This document shows positions 17,349 to 25,913 of a DNA stretch of 64,000 bases, piece after piece. The DNA is from Pseudonocardia sp. EC080619-01 (GTDB lineage: Bacteria; Actinomycetota; Actinomycetes; Mycobacteriales; Pseudonocardiaceae): assembly GCF_001420995.1 (NCBI RefSeq), contig NZ_CP012185.1:372001-436000 (forward strand), given 5' to 3'. Position 1 is the first letter of the stretch; the number at the start of each line of letters is the position of its first letter. A program made the position numbers and the translations under genes. A model generated the notes under the pieces. That model saw only the letters and a program-made list of their open reading frames with translations. It was not told where the DNA came from and did no database searches.

Positions 17349-18577
17349 GCGGCGTCTCCGATACGGACGGGGAGGCTCGAAAGGCCTCGGAAACGAACGT
17401 TGGGGTTGAAAACCGGGGCTCCGGCGAGTTTCAGATCCGGCAGTCGGCGGGCGAGCCGGGGCAGGACAACGCGGGCTTCCAAACGGGCCAGTTGGTTCCC
17501 CAGGCACGTGTGTACGCCGAAACCGAACGCGAGGTGCCCATTGGGTTTGCGGCTCAGATCTAGCCGCTCTGGCTCGGCGAACTCCTGCTCGTCACGATTC
17601 GCCGAGGCCTGGCACAGCACGACCTCGGTTCCCGCCGGCAACGAACCGGACGGTAGTTCGATGGGGGCGGTGGTCCGTCTGCCCTGCAGCTGCAGCGGCG
17701 ATACGTAGCGGACGATCTCCTCGACGGCGACGTTCACGGCGCGGTCGTCGATCTCAGCCAGGCGGGCGAACTCGGTGGGGTGCTGCAGCAGACCGTGGGT
17801 GCCCACGGCGATCAGGTTGGTGGTCGTTTCGTGGCCGCCGTTGAAGACGAGCAAACACATGTGAACGCTCTCGTCTGGCGTGATGGCCGCACCATCCGAC
17901 TCGGCGGCAACCACCGCTTCGAGCACACTCGACGGAGTCCCGTCGACGCCGCGTCTGCGCACCTCGGCCAGCCGCTCGGTGATGTAGTCGACGAACTTGC
18001 CCGCCGCGGCGTGCCCCGCCTCGATGATCTCGTCGGGAACTCGCGGGTTGAGCGGGAACAGCACCTGTAGCCCGAGCTGCCGCAGCAGCGGCGCGTCCTC
18101 CGGTGGCACCCCCAGGATTCGGGTGATCATCGAGGCCGGGATGTGCTCGGCGAAGTCGGTGACGAGATCGAACGTTCCGGATTCGGCCATGTTATCGAGG
18201 AGCTGGTCCACGGTAGCCTCGAGGAAGGCTTGGAAGCCCGCGATGTTGGACCGGGTAAAGAACGGATTGACGATCTCGCGCAGTCGGTCGTGGTCGGGCG
18301 GGTCGCGAAACAGCATCCCGGTGGTGTGGTGCGCCAGTAGCGGGCCCTCGCCGAAGCGTTCGCGGAACATCTCGTCCTTAGCCACCGATGCGGTGGGGTC
18401 ACGCCACACAGCTCGTACGTCCCGGTAGCGGGTGAGGAGTACGGACCCGTCTGCGTTCGCGTGGATCGGATCGCCCTCACGCAGGCCCCGCAACCAGGGA
18501 TACGGGTCGTCGATGTAGCCGTCGGGCACGTCGAAGATGTCGAACCGGCGCGCAGCCGACTCTGTCAGTACGTCCAC
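17345..18577 (-). CDS. Cytochrome P450 of the gentisate-type cluster
   Basis: A 410-residue P450 with I-helix VFNGGHETTTN, ExxR EEIVR and haem loop FGFGVHTCLGNQLAR. It is the first gene of a minus-strand operon with the ring-cleavage dioxygenase, a PDR-type reductase and an aromatic acid transporter. The likely job is to hydroxylate or O-dealkylate an aromatic acid so that gentisate is formed. This replaces the flavin hydroxylase (salicylate 5-hydroxylase or 3-hydroxybenzoate 6-hydroxylase) that usually feeds gentisate dioxygenase. The substrate is an inference from context. Confidence 0.92.
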   Translation of the reverse strand: MDVLTESAARRFDIFDVPDGYIDDPYPWLRGLREGDPIHANADGSVLLTRYRDVRAVWRDPTASVAKDEMFRERFGEGPLLAHHTTGMLFRDPPDHDRLREIVNPFFTRSNIAGFQAFLEATVDQLLDNMAESGTFDLVTDFAEHIPASMITRILGVPPEDAPLLRQLGLQVLFPLNPRVPDEIIEAGHAAAGKFVDYITERLAEVRRRGVDGTPSSVLEAVVAAESDGAAITPDESVHMCLLVFNGGHETTTNLIAVGTHGLLQHPTEFARLAEIDDRAVNVAVEEIVRYVSPLQLQGRRTTAPIELPSGSLPAGTEVVLCQASANRDEQEFAEPERLDLSRKPNGHLAFGFGVHTCLGNQLARLEARVVLPRLARRLPDLKLAGAPVFNPNVRFRGLSSLPVRIGDAA

Positions 18578-18851
18578 AGTGACCTACCTAAGGAAGTCCC
18601 CGAGCGTCCCCTGGGGCGCCCGGAACGGATGGTGGTGGATCGACGGGTCGGTCACTCGAACGGCCAGGCCGACGGGGTGGCGAAGCTTGACCCGCCCTCC
18701 GCATTGCATCTAGTTTTACGTATCGTCATACCCAAGTCAAGCGGCGGGCTCGGTCCGGGTTCACGTTCTGATAGTCGATCGGTACGCGTCTGTGGCCGGG
18801 CGGCTACCACCTGCGAACCGACCTGCAGCACACCTCGAAGGGTGTTCATCG
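18578..18851. promoter_or_regulatory. Divergent promoter/operator of the catabolic cluster
   Basis: A 274 bp gap lies between the P450 operon (minus) and the enolase-FAH-PadR genes (plus). It contains TCTAGTTTTACGTATCG at 18709-18725, closely resembling TCTAGTATACGTACCG at 20937-20952 in front of the PadR gene. The shared block is a good candidate for the PadR binding site. AT-rich DNA around 18711-18735 stands out from the surrounding GC-rich sequence. Confidence 0.5.
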
Positions 18852-20012
18852 ATGTCTTCCCGGCACGACTCAGCGACGACGAGGTCAGGGCCTCCGCGCC
18901 CCTCCGGCGCGGACGAAAGCACGATCGACCGGATCGAGACGCGACTGGTCACCGTCCCTCTCGGTGCCGCACGGGGCGGGTCTGGTGCCACGCAGCTACA
19001 GCTCGTGCACTTGACGATCACCGACAGCGACGGCGCTACGGGAACCGGCTTCACCTACGCGCTGGGCAGCGGGGCGGAGGCCGTGCTCGCGATGGTGGAT
19101 GCAGTGCACGCACCGGCGATTACCGATCTTCCACTGTGGCAATGGGACCGTGCCTTCCATCGAGTGCTCGCCACGACCCATCGGCTCGGTGAGGGGGTCG
19201 CGCTGCCGGCGACGTCGGCCGTCGACATCGCAGTGTGGGACCTACGGGCCCGACGAGCGGGAACGCCCCTGCACCGCCTGCTGGGCAGTCAGCGAGACGC
19301 GATCCCGATCTACGGAAGCGGTCGAGCCACGCACGCGATGTCCGTCGAGGAGCTCGTCGAGGGAGCGCGCGCCTACCTCGACGAGGGCTACTCGGCGATC
19401 AAATTGCGTGCAGGCGTCCGCCCGCCGGCAGAGGATCTCGCTCGCACAGCGGCAGTACGGGACGCAGTCGGGCCGAATGTCACGATCATGATCGATTGCA
19501 ATGAGCGGCTCGACCTCGCGACGGCGCAGTGGCTGGCGCCGCGGTTGAGCGAGCTGGATGTGTTTTGGCTGGAGGAGCCGTTGCCGGCAGGTGACGTCGC
19601 CGGGCACCGTGCGCTGGCAGAGCGGTCGTCAGTGCCGCTGGCTGTAGGTGAGCATCTGCTCGGCACGTCCGCGTTCGTGCCTTATCTCGGCATCTCGGGG
19701 GTGTTCCAGCCGGACGCGCCATTGACTGGCGGGGTGTCTGAGTTCCTCAGAATCGCTGTACTCGCCGAGGCCCACGGTGTTGCGCTGTCTCCTCATTTCC
19801 TGCCGTAGTTCCATGTGCAGCTGGCCGCGGCTGCCAGCGCGACGACCTGGGTCGAGCACTTCCCGCTGATCGACGAGCTACTCCTCGAGGTCCTGCGACC
19901 GCGCGACGGCGTCGTCGACGTGCCGAGTGGCCCCGGGCACGGAGTGGCCTGGAATCCCGAGGCGATCGACAGCTACACCACCACGCGTACCGAGACGAGG
20001 AGTTCTTCATGA
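18852..20012 (+). pseudogene. Mandelate racemase/muconate-lactonizing family, in-frame TAG
   Basis: An enolase-superfamily protein of 386 codons interrupted at codon 319 by TAG (19806-19808). The family motif SPHFLPE reads SPHFLP-stop, so a single GAG-to-TAG change explains it. The same frame then continues with HVQLAAAASATTWVEHF to the TGA at 20010-20012. Visible catalytic positions are YSAIKLR (K-x-R, where mandelate racemase has K-x-K), MIDCNE, WLEEPL and GEHL (metal ligands), and the barrel His in SPHF. The Glu equivalent to mandelate racemase Glu317 (TTWVE) lies after the stop, so the truncated form should be inactive. The end overlaps the FAH gene by ATGA. Read-through, recent mutation or sequence error are the alternatives. 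Confidence 0.85.
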
Positions 20013-20878
20013 GACTGGCGCTCTACGACGACTACCGCCCGGGCATCATCGACCCGGAGGCCGGAACCATCACACCGGTCACGATCGGCTTCGGTCACCA
20101 AGACCCAGACCCGTTCGGGGCGGGTTGGTGGGTACGTGCGTGCCGAGACCTCGCCGATGGCAGCGTGCCCACGGTAATCGGTGAGCCGCTCGCGCTCGCC
20201 GATGTCCAGCTCCGGGCGCCGGTGCTCAACCCGGGTAAGGTGGTAGCGGCCGCTTCCAACTATGGCGACCACGTCGCCGAGATGCGGGATACTGTGCTGC
20301 CGGCGTCTGGCGTGACGGGCTCCGAGTGGCTACTGGACTTCGACGTGTTCCTCAAGGCCCCGTCCTCGGTCGTCGGCCCCAGTGACCGGATCGTCTTGCC
20401 CAACGATGTCGTCGCCGACGGCAAGGAGATCCATCACGAAGGTGAGCTGGCCATCGTGATCGGCCGTGGCGGACACCGGATCTCCGAGGCAGGTGCCATG
20501 GATCACGTCCTCGGCTACACGATCGGGCTCGACATGACCGTGCGCGGTCATGGCGACCGCTCCCGACGTAAGAGCTACCCGTCGTTCACCCCGCTCGGGC
20601 CGTGGGTGACCACTGTAGACGACGCTGGCGACTGGCGTGACCTGTCCGTCTCTCTCAGCGTCAACGGACAGGTGCGCCAGCAGGTGTCCTGCGCCAAGAT
20701 GCTTGTATCGATCCCCGGCATCCTCTCCTACGCATCCAGCGTCATGGAGCTTCAGCCCGGCGACGTCATTCTCACGGGGGCCCCGCCCGGGGTCGGCCCG
20801 ATCGTCGAGGGCGACTTGGTGCACGTGCGGATCGACCGCCTCGGGGAACTCCAGCTGCCGGTGAGCACTGAGGTCTGA
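20009..20878 (+). CDS. FAH-family hydrolase (fumaryl-/maleylpyruvate hydrolase-like)
   Basis: A 289-residue protein of the fumarylacetoacetate hydrolase family. It shows the metal-binding Glu pair in IHHEGELAIVIG, the Asp in GYTIGLDMTVRG and the C-terminal motif GDVILTGAPPGVGPI. Members split acylpyruvates or hydrate 2-keto-pentenoates. Beside a gentisate dioxygenase the natural role is hydrolysis of maleyl- or fumarylpyruvate to pyruvate and a C4 diacid. No glutathione- or mycothiol-dependent maleylpyruvate isomerase gene is seen in the window, so direct maleylpyruvate hydrolysis or an isomerase elsewhere is implied. The ATG overlaps the TGA of the enolase-family frame. Confidence 0.88.
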   Translation: MRLALYDDYRPGIIDPEAGTITPVTIGFGHQDPDPFGAGWWVRACRDLADGSVPTVIGEPLALADVQLRAPVLNPGKVVAAASNYGDHVAEMRDTVLPASGVTGSEWLLDFDVFLKAPSSVVGPSDRIVLPNDVVADGKEIHHEGELAIVIGRGGHRISEAGAMDHVLGYTIGLDMTVRGHGDRSRRKSYPSFTPLGPWVTTVDDAGDWRDLSVSLSVNGQVRQQVSCAKMLVSIPGILSYASSVMELQPGDVILTGAPPGVGPIVEGDLVHVRIDRLGELQLPVSTEV

Positions 20879-20930
20879 CCTCTACGAGGTCGCGCGGTAG
20901 TCCCACTCTGCACTGCTTATGAGTCGACCG

Positions 20931-20952
20931 ATACTGTCTAGTATACGTACCG
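20931..20952. promoter_or_regulatory. Candidate PadR operator
   Basis: ATACT-GTCT-AGTAT (20931-20944) is a perfect inverted repeat. It overlaps TCTAGTATACGTACCG (20937-20952), which recurs with small changes at 18709 in the divergent promoter. It lies 20-40 bp before the PadR start, as expected for autoregulation. Confidence 0.55.
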
Positions 20953-20972
20953 CGCGACCTCGGGAGGTGACC

Positions 20973-21614
20973 ATGTCTCTTCGACATGCGCTACTGGCGC
21001 TCCTTACCGCAGATCCCATGACGGGCTACGAGCTGGTCAAGTACTTTGATGGCACGACGGCGAATGTCTGGAGCGCACCGCACAGCCAGATCTACCCCGA
21101 ATTGCGGCGCATGGAGGCCGACGGACTCATTGATGTCCGAGAGATCCCGCGCGGCGAGCGGGCAACAAAACGAGAGTACGTCGTCAATGCGAATGGGGTC
21201 GCGGAGTTCAAGAAGTGGCTAGACGAACCCGCCGTCTACCAGTCGGAACGGGACGTCCACCGTCTACGCGCCTCCCATTTGGAGCTTTCCAGCTACGAAT
21301 CCGCTCGTCGTCAACTGGGTGCACATCTCAACCACTACTCGAAGAGGTTGACCGATGCGCAATTGTTTGTCGCCGATATTGAGGAGCGACGCGTTCCGCT
21401 GTTACGCAAGCGGCTGGAGCGTCGGCCGGAAGCCGAGCACGAGGCGATTGTTGCCTACAAACTGTTCGCCTATCGTGGCCAGGTCAGGAAGGCTGAGACC
21501 GAGATTGCGTGGGCACGGGAGGGCCTCGAACTGATTGACGATCTAGAACGACGTCAAATTCCTCTTTATGGTGAAGCGTTCGACGGGTACCGTGAACCGA
21601 CGGAGCTATTCTAG
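20973..21614 (+). CDS. PadR-family transcriptional regulator
   Basis: A 213-residue regulator. The N-terminal winged helix (about residues 1-85) carries HALLALLTADPMTGYELVKY and HSQIYPELRRMEADGLID, the PadR signature. The long C-terminal helical part (YKLFAYRGQVRKAETEIAWA) mediates dimerisation, as in PadR subfamily 2 (VirC-type). GGGAGGTGACC precedes the ATG at 20973, giving a strong ribosome site. PadR proteins typically repress phenolic-acid genes and are released by the aromatic substrate, which fits the adjoining catabolic cluster. The codon composition is noticeably less GC-rich than that of its neighbours. Confidence 0.92.
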   Translation: MSLRHALLALLTADPMTGYELVKYFDGTTANVWSAPHSQIYPELRRMEADGLIDVREIPRGERATKREYVVNANGVAEFKKWLDEPAVYQSERDVHRLRASHLELSSYESARRQLGAHLNHYSKRLTDAQLFVADIEERRVPLLRKRLERRPEAEHEAIVAYKLFAYRGQVRKAETEIAWAREGLELIDDLERRQIPLYGEAFDGYREPTELF

Positions 21615-21883
21615 TAAGCACCCCTGTCAGGTCCCGGCCCGAACCCGGCCATAATCAGAGGGCAGAGCTAGACTGTGCCGGATTATCGGGCTAAGAGGGT
21701 CCGAAGAGGCCAGGCAGAGCACTGTCCTGGGTCGTTCCCGCACCGTTTCCGAGCGCTATAAGTAGCGGATGCGGTTTGACTGGTTCTGTTCCCGCGTTCG
21801 TGCACATCCGCTCCAGTGGCATCAACGAGCACTTAGTCCGGATTCTTCACGGCAGGCTGGGTGGTAGTTGACCTCCGAAAGAA
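21615..21883. other. Intergenic, no gene seen
   Basis: About 270 bp between PadR and the IS1380 remnant. No gene-like frame or strong hairpin was recognised. Confidence 0.4.
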
Positions 21884-21955
21884 GAAAGTGCCTCGTGACC
21901 AGGTAAGACAGGGCTTGTCGAGGGCCATGTCCGCCGCGGTCGAGGAGGCACTTTC
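21884..21955. repeat. Inverted repeat at the left end of the IS1380 remnant
   Basis: GAAAGTGCCTC (21884-21894) and GAGGCACTTTC (21945-21955) are perfect inverted copies 50 bp apart, directly upstream of the transposase start. They are probably part of the terminal structure of the element. Confidence 0.5.
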
Positions 21956-21958
21956 CGA

Positions 21959-23005
21959 GTGCAGGCTACAACCATCCGTCCGAAGATCAGCGTGACCGCA
22001 GACGGGGCTGGGGTCGTGTCGCACGTCGGGTCCAGGTTGCTTGCCGATGTCGCCGACCGGACGACCTTGACCGGTGAGCTGGCGGAGGCGTTGGACGAGT
22101 TGCGGCGGCCGGGGACTCGACATGATCCGGGCCGGTGGACCTCGAGGTGGCCGTCGCCGACGGTGCGAGGACGATCTCCGAGATCGACGTGCTGTGCGAC
22201 CAGGCCGAGTTGTTCGGGTCGGTGGCGTCGGACTCGACGTGTTGGCGGCTGCTCGACTCCCTTGACGACACCGCGCTGGCCCAGGTGGTGGCGGCTCGGG
22301 CGAGGGCTCGGGAGGTGGTCTGGGACCAGGACGCCGAACGCTACGGCCGAGCGTTTCCGCCGGCGCGGGTGGCCGGCCACGACCTCGACGTGCTGGTCAT
22401 CGACCTCGATGCCTCGATCGTGGTCTGCCACTCGGAGAGGGAACAGGCGGCGGCGACGTTCAAGCGGACCTTCGACTACCGTCCGCTGATGGCGTTCTGC
22501 GACAACACCTCCGAGTTCCTCGTCGGGGTGGCGTGCCGCGGCAACGCCGGAGCGATAACCGCCGCCGATCACGTCGACGTGTTCGACCAGGCCCTGGCTC
22601 AGATTCCGGATCAGCACCGCCACGGCCGCCCGGCCCTGGTCCGGGCCGACACCGCCGGCTGCACGAAAGCGTTCCTCACTCACATCCGCAGCCGCCGCGG
22701 CAGGACCGTCTGCGAGTTCTCCGTCGGCTAGGCCACCACCGACCGCGAACACACCGCCATCGCCGCCATCCGAAGAAGGTGTGGGCCGACGCGGTTGACG
22801 CCGACGGCAGCCACCGCGACGGCGCCAGCCTGGCCGAGCTCACCGGACTGCTGCCCGTCGCGGCCCTCGAGGGCTACCCGCCCGGGATCCGGGTGATCGT
22901 CCGCCGGGAACGCCCACAGCTGGGCGCGCAGCTCGATCTGATGGAAGAACGCGACGGCTGGCACTACACCTGCTTCGCCGCCGGACAGCTCGCGTTCCTC
23001 GACCG
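21959..23005 (+). pseudogene. IS1380-family transposase, frameshifted and 3'-truncated
   Basis: The opening frame gives ATTIRPKISVTADGAGVVSH and GSRLLADVADRTTLTGELAE. After a frameshift near 22110 the main body follows with DLDVLVIDLDASIVVCHSER and TFDYRPLMAFCDNT, HGRPALVRADTAGCTKAF. After another shift near 22740-22770 come SLAELTGLLPVAALEGYPPG and ERDGWHYTCFAAGQLAFLD. These are successive blocks of IS1380 transposases. The similarity ends abruptly at about 23005, where sequence of an efflux gene in the opposite direction begins. Confidence 0.85.
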
Positions 23006-23346
23006 GCGAACCCGGTCGCCGCCGAGGCGACGACCAGGGCCGGGACGTTGTCGACCAGCCCGATCAGGGCGAGTCCGCCGGTCCGCAACGCACAGCCGGC
23101 CACGATCATCGGTTTGTAGCCGAACCGGTCGGCCAGGCTGCCCCCGACCAGGAACATTCCCTGCTGGGAGAAGTTCCGGACCCCGAGGATCAGCCCGACC
23201 ATCAGGACCGACAGCCCCAGTCCTTGGGACAGGTGGTCGGCCAGGTACGGGATGAGCATGTAGAAGCCGAGGTTGATCGTCAGCTGGTTGAGCAGTAGCA
23301 GCTGGACCGGCCGGTCGAACGACCGGTACTTGTCGAGGACCTGCAT
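23003..23346 (-). pseudogene. MFS efflux transporter, N-terminal fragment
   Basis: From ATG 23346 the frame encodes about 114 residues with the first three to four helices of an MdtH-like major facilitator: DRPVQLLLLNQLTINLGFYM, GLILGVRNFSQQGMF, GGSLADRFGYKPMIVAG (the MFS loop motif) and ALVVASAATGFAG. It then fuses to the truncated IS1380 and the remaining eight helices are missing. Its ATG shares one base with the TGA of the cysteine-synthase-like gene (TGATG), so the two were an operon. Confidence 0.85.
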
Positions 23347-24461
23347 CAGGTCTCGCGCCCGGTCGGGCGGAGCACGGCGGTGCAGCGGGTCCAGCGGCGG
23401 ACTTCGGCGGTGTCGGGTCGCTCGATCTCGTCCGGGTCGTGCAAGGGCGGCTCGCCGACGGTGATTCCCTTGGCCTGGCAGAAGTCGTCGTTGTAGACCG
23501 TGTCGAAGTAGCGTTGCGGGCCGTCGGGGAAGATCGCCGCGATTCGGATGCCCGGCGGGCGGGTCCGTGCCAGCCATCCGGCTACGGTCCCGACCGCACC
23601 GACGCTCCAGCCTCCGCTGGAGTAGCTGCCGCTGGCCATCGCCCGGCACGCCGACACCGCCTCGTCCGCCCCGACCCAGTGCACCTCGGAGAAGATGTCG
23701 TGATCGACGTTGCGGGGGTGGATGCTCGAGCCGAGCCCGCGCATCAGCCGTGGCCGGGCGGGCTGGCCGAAGATGGTGGACGCGACCGTGTCGACGCCTA
23801 CCACCTCGAGGTCGGGCAGGTGTTGGCGCAAGGTCCGGGTGATCCCGGCTGAGTGGCCGCCGGTGCCGACCGAGCAGACCAACACGTCGATGTGGCCGAG
23901 CTGGCTGTGTAGCTCGTCGGCGAGTGGGGCGTAGGCGGCAACGTTGTCGGGGTTGTTGTACTGGTCCGGGCACCACGAGCCCGGGTGTTGGGCGAGCAGC
24001 TGCGCTACGCGTTCGCGGCGGGCCTGCTGCCAGCCGCCGAGTCGCGCGGGGGGCTCGACCGTTACGACGTCGGCGCCGTAGGCCTGCAGGAGCCGGTACA
24101 TCAGTGGTTCCATACCTGGGTCGGACACCAACGTCACTGGGTGTCCGAACGCGATTCCAGCCAGCGCCAGACCGAGCCCGAGGGTCCCGCTCGTGGATTC
24201 GACGATCCGGCCGCCGGGGCGCAGATCCCCGCGTTCGCGAGCCCGCTCGACCATGTGCAGAGCGGGACGGTCCTTGATGCCGCCGGGGTTGGAACCTTCC
24301 AGCTTTGCCCAGAACCCCCGCCCGGGTGGGGCGAACGGGGCGTCGATCCACACCGTCGGTGTGGCGCCGACGACGTTGCTGAGGTGGAAGCAGCGGCGCG
24401 GGACCGGGTCGGGCTGGTTGGGGGGCAGGGTGGCGGAGGGAGTGGACACGACAGACCTCAT
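23346..24461 (-). CDS. Cysteine synthase family PLP enzyme
   Basis: A 371-residue fold-type II PLP enzyme. The Schiff-base Lys lies in GSNPGGIKDRPAL. The substrate loop of O-acetylserine sulfhydrylases appears as ESTSGTLGLGLALAGIAFGH (usually TSGNTG), and the phosphate-binding Gly run is SVGTGGHSAGI. Compared with ordinary CysK/CysM it has a long N-terminus and a C-terminal extension of about 50 residues (RYFDTVYNDDFCQAKGI), as in cystathionine beta-synthase-like and SbnA-like branches. It is co-directional and overlapping with the broken MFS efflux gene, a pairing that could make and export an amino-acid-derived metabolite. The start at 24461 lacks a clear ribosome site. Confidence 0.85.
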   Translation of the reverse strand: MRSVVSTPSATLPPNQPDPVPRRCFHLSNVVGATPTVWIDAPFAPPGRGFWAKLEGSNPGGIKDRPALHMVERARERGDLRPGGRIVESTSGTLGLGLALAGIAFGHPVTLVSDPGMEPLMYRLLQAYGADVVTVEPPARLGGWQQARRERVAQLLAQHPGSWCPDQYNNPDNVAAYAPLADELHSQLGHIDVLVCSVGTGGHSAGITRTLRQHLPDLEVVGVDTVASTIFGQPARPRLMRGLGSSIHPRNVDHDIFSEVHWVGADEAVSACRAMASGSYSSGGWSVGAVGTVAGWLARTRPPGIRIAAIFPDGPQRYFDTVYNDDFCQAKGITVGEPPLHDPDEIERPDTAEVRRWTRCTAVLRPTGRET

Positions 24462-24539
24462 TGAGACGCGCGCGGTCGCGCGCCGGGGAGCAGCGAAGTG
24501 GGACTCAGAGAACGGCGATCCAGGTCGCCGATGGCTCTT

Positions 24540-25019
24540 CTATGTCCGCGAGATCTGTGCCAGCACCAGGTGCTGGCGGCCGCCTTCGATCCGGGCCGGA
24601 CCGCTGGCGGCGCGTCGGTCTGTCGACGGCTGTGACTGCAGATCAGCCACGACGACGGCGAGGATCCCCGCCCCACCGTAGATATCAGGGATCGCGGGTC
24701 GGTCGGCACGAGCGGTCAGCGCCGACTCGTCTTGGGTGCCGTCCTGATGGCAGACCGGCTCGTTGTGGTGCGAGTGTGGGGTTGGCGGGCTGTCGCTCTC
24801 GGCCTCGACCACATCCCCGGGTGATGCCCTGATGAGGAGCTCATTGCCGCCGGCTGTGCGACTACCTGCGCCGGTTGCCCACTATTCAGCTCCGCGCCGT
24901 GGGACGGAAAACGCGTGCCAACCGGACGTCAGCATCAGCGTGGAGAGGACCACGAGCAGCAGCGCGCGACGGGAACCGAGATTCGGTGCCGGAGGCGGTC
25001 CGCCGCTCGGGTTGCTCAC
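24540..25019 (-). pseudogene. Small secreted Cys/His protein, in-frame TAG
   Basis: One frame from GTG 25019 to the stop at 24540 gives a signal-like segment (SRRALLLVVLSTLMLTSGWH), then a TAG at 24882-24884, then in the same frame a His-rich stretch (TPHSHHNEPVCHQDG) and the C-terminus GRQHLVLAQISRT. The layout (one hydrophobic helix, His/Cys stretch, short beta-like tail ending in S-R-T) resembles the proteins at 32679, 41248 and 42717. It is probably a decayed member of that group; the single stop is the only visible lesion. Function unknown; a copper or metal link is inferred from the relatives' location. Confidence 0.45.
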
Positions 25020-25463
25020 AGTTACCGAACTGTACCAGCGTCCGTCTGCTGGTCTCGCGCCCCGGCAACGGCGCGCCAGACGAGGTGGCCGTCTGCATCC
25101 TGTCGTGCAGTCCACCGCAGATCACCCGGAGATTGGTCTCCGACCGCGCTGTTCTGCCTGGTCCGGGGTCGAAACGGCCCCGCTGCGAGATTCGCTGTCG
25201 CGACCACCGTGACGAACCTCGCTGCGACCAGGACATGCTCATACGGGTGTAATGCATGGAACTATCGTGGCGACCTCACTGCAGAAATATAACGCTCCGT
25301 CATCAACATGTCGGAGGGTGGCGGTCCGGCCGTCGGTTCTATCAGCGCTGGTGGCCGGGAGGAGCCGTAGGCGTCGTCGAGTTGTGCGGCGACCGGACCT
25401 GCCGAACGCCGGCCGCACCGTCCCGAGTCGGGGGTGCCCGCGCCCGGCAGGGTCAGCTGGTCG
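25020..25463. other. Intergenic, no gene seen
   Basis: Overlapping short frames occur on both strands, but none has recognisable motifs. The tail of the L,D-transpeptidase fragment's shifted frame runs on to a stop at 25239 without similarity. Confidence 0.4.
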
Positions 25464-25675
25464 CTGCCTCGCGTGCTGCTGCTCGGCGGAGGCGCGGACG
25501 ACCTGGACCTTGTTGCCCTCGACGAGATCGTTGAAGAACGCCTCGGCCTCGGGGAGGTCGATCTTGACACACAACCCGCCGATGCCCGTGCTCGGTCACC
25601 TCCGTTGAAGGCGACGCCGCCGTCGGCGGAGAAGACCGAGTAGGGCATCGGTGCAGGGTTGCCGTCGGGCTCCAT
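25464..25675 (-). pseudogene. L,D-transpeptidase C-terminal fragment with frameshift
   Basis: Encodes PDGNPAPMPYSVFSADGGVA and GGDRARASAGC, then after a 2-base insertion at the catalytic Cys codon continues CVKIDLPEAEAFFNDLV and VQVVRASAE. The intact gene at 31912-32478 has the same sequence almost residue for residue (PDGNPAPMPWSVFFADGGVA, SAGCVKLDTAEAEAFF). This is therefore a diverged, 5'-truncated paralogue. The N-terminal half is missing and similarity begins abruptly near 25672. Confidence 0.85.
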
Positions 25676-25913
25676 CTGCCAGTTTCAGAGAGCGACCTCG
25701 GATGCTTGCCCTGTAATTCGGGATGGGCTCATGTCTACCGCTCTGACCACCCGACTTCATGCCATCGTTGAAATATGCGTTCGCCGGTCACCGGTCCGGC
25801 GGGACGGCTGCGACGATGATCGGTGCGCGCCGTCCACTGAAGACGCCTGATGGATGCCATGGGCAGGGTGTGGTGATGCGGTGCGGTCGGTCGGCATCGT
25901 CCGAGGAGGACAT
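25676..25913. other. Intergenic, no gene seen
   Basis: About 240 bp between the transpeptidase fragment and the TauD-like gene's stop. Nothing recognised. Confidence 0.4.

Noticed and set aside
22840..24351. A 503-codon minus-strand frame across the PLP gene and the MFS fragment
   Set aside because: Only its last part is real (the MFS fragment from 23346); the rest is the PLP gene read out of frame.
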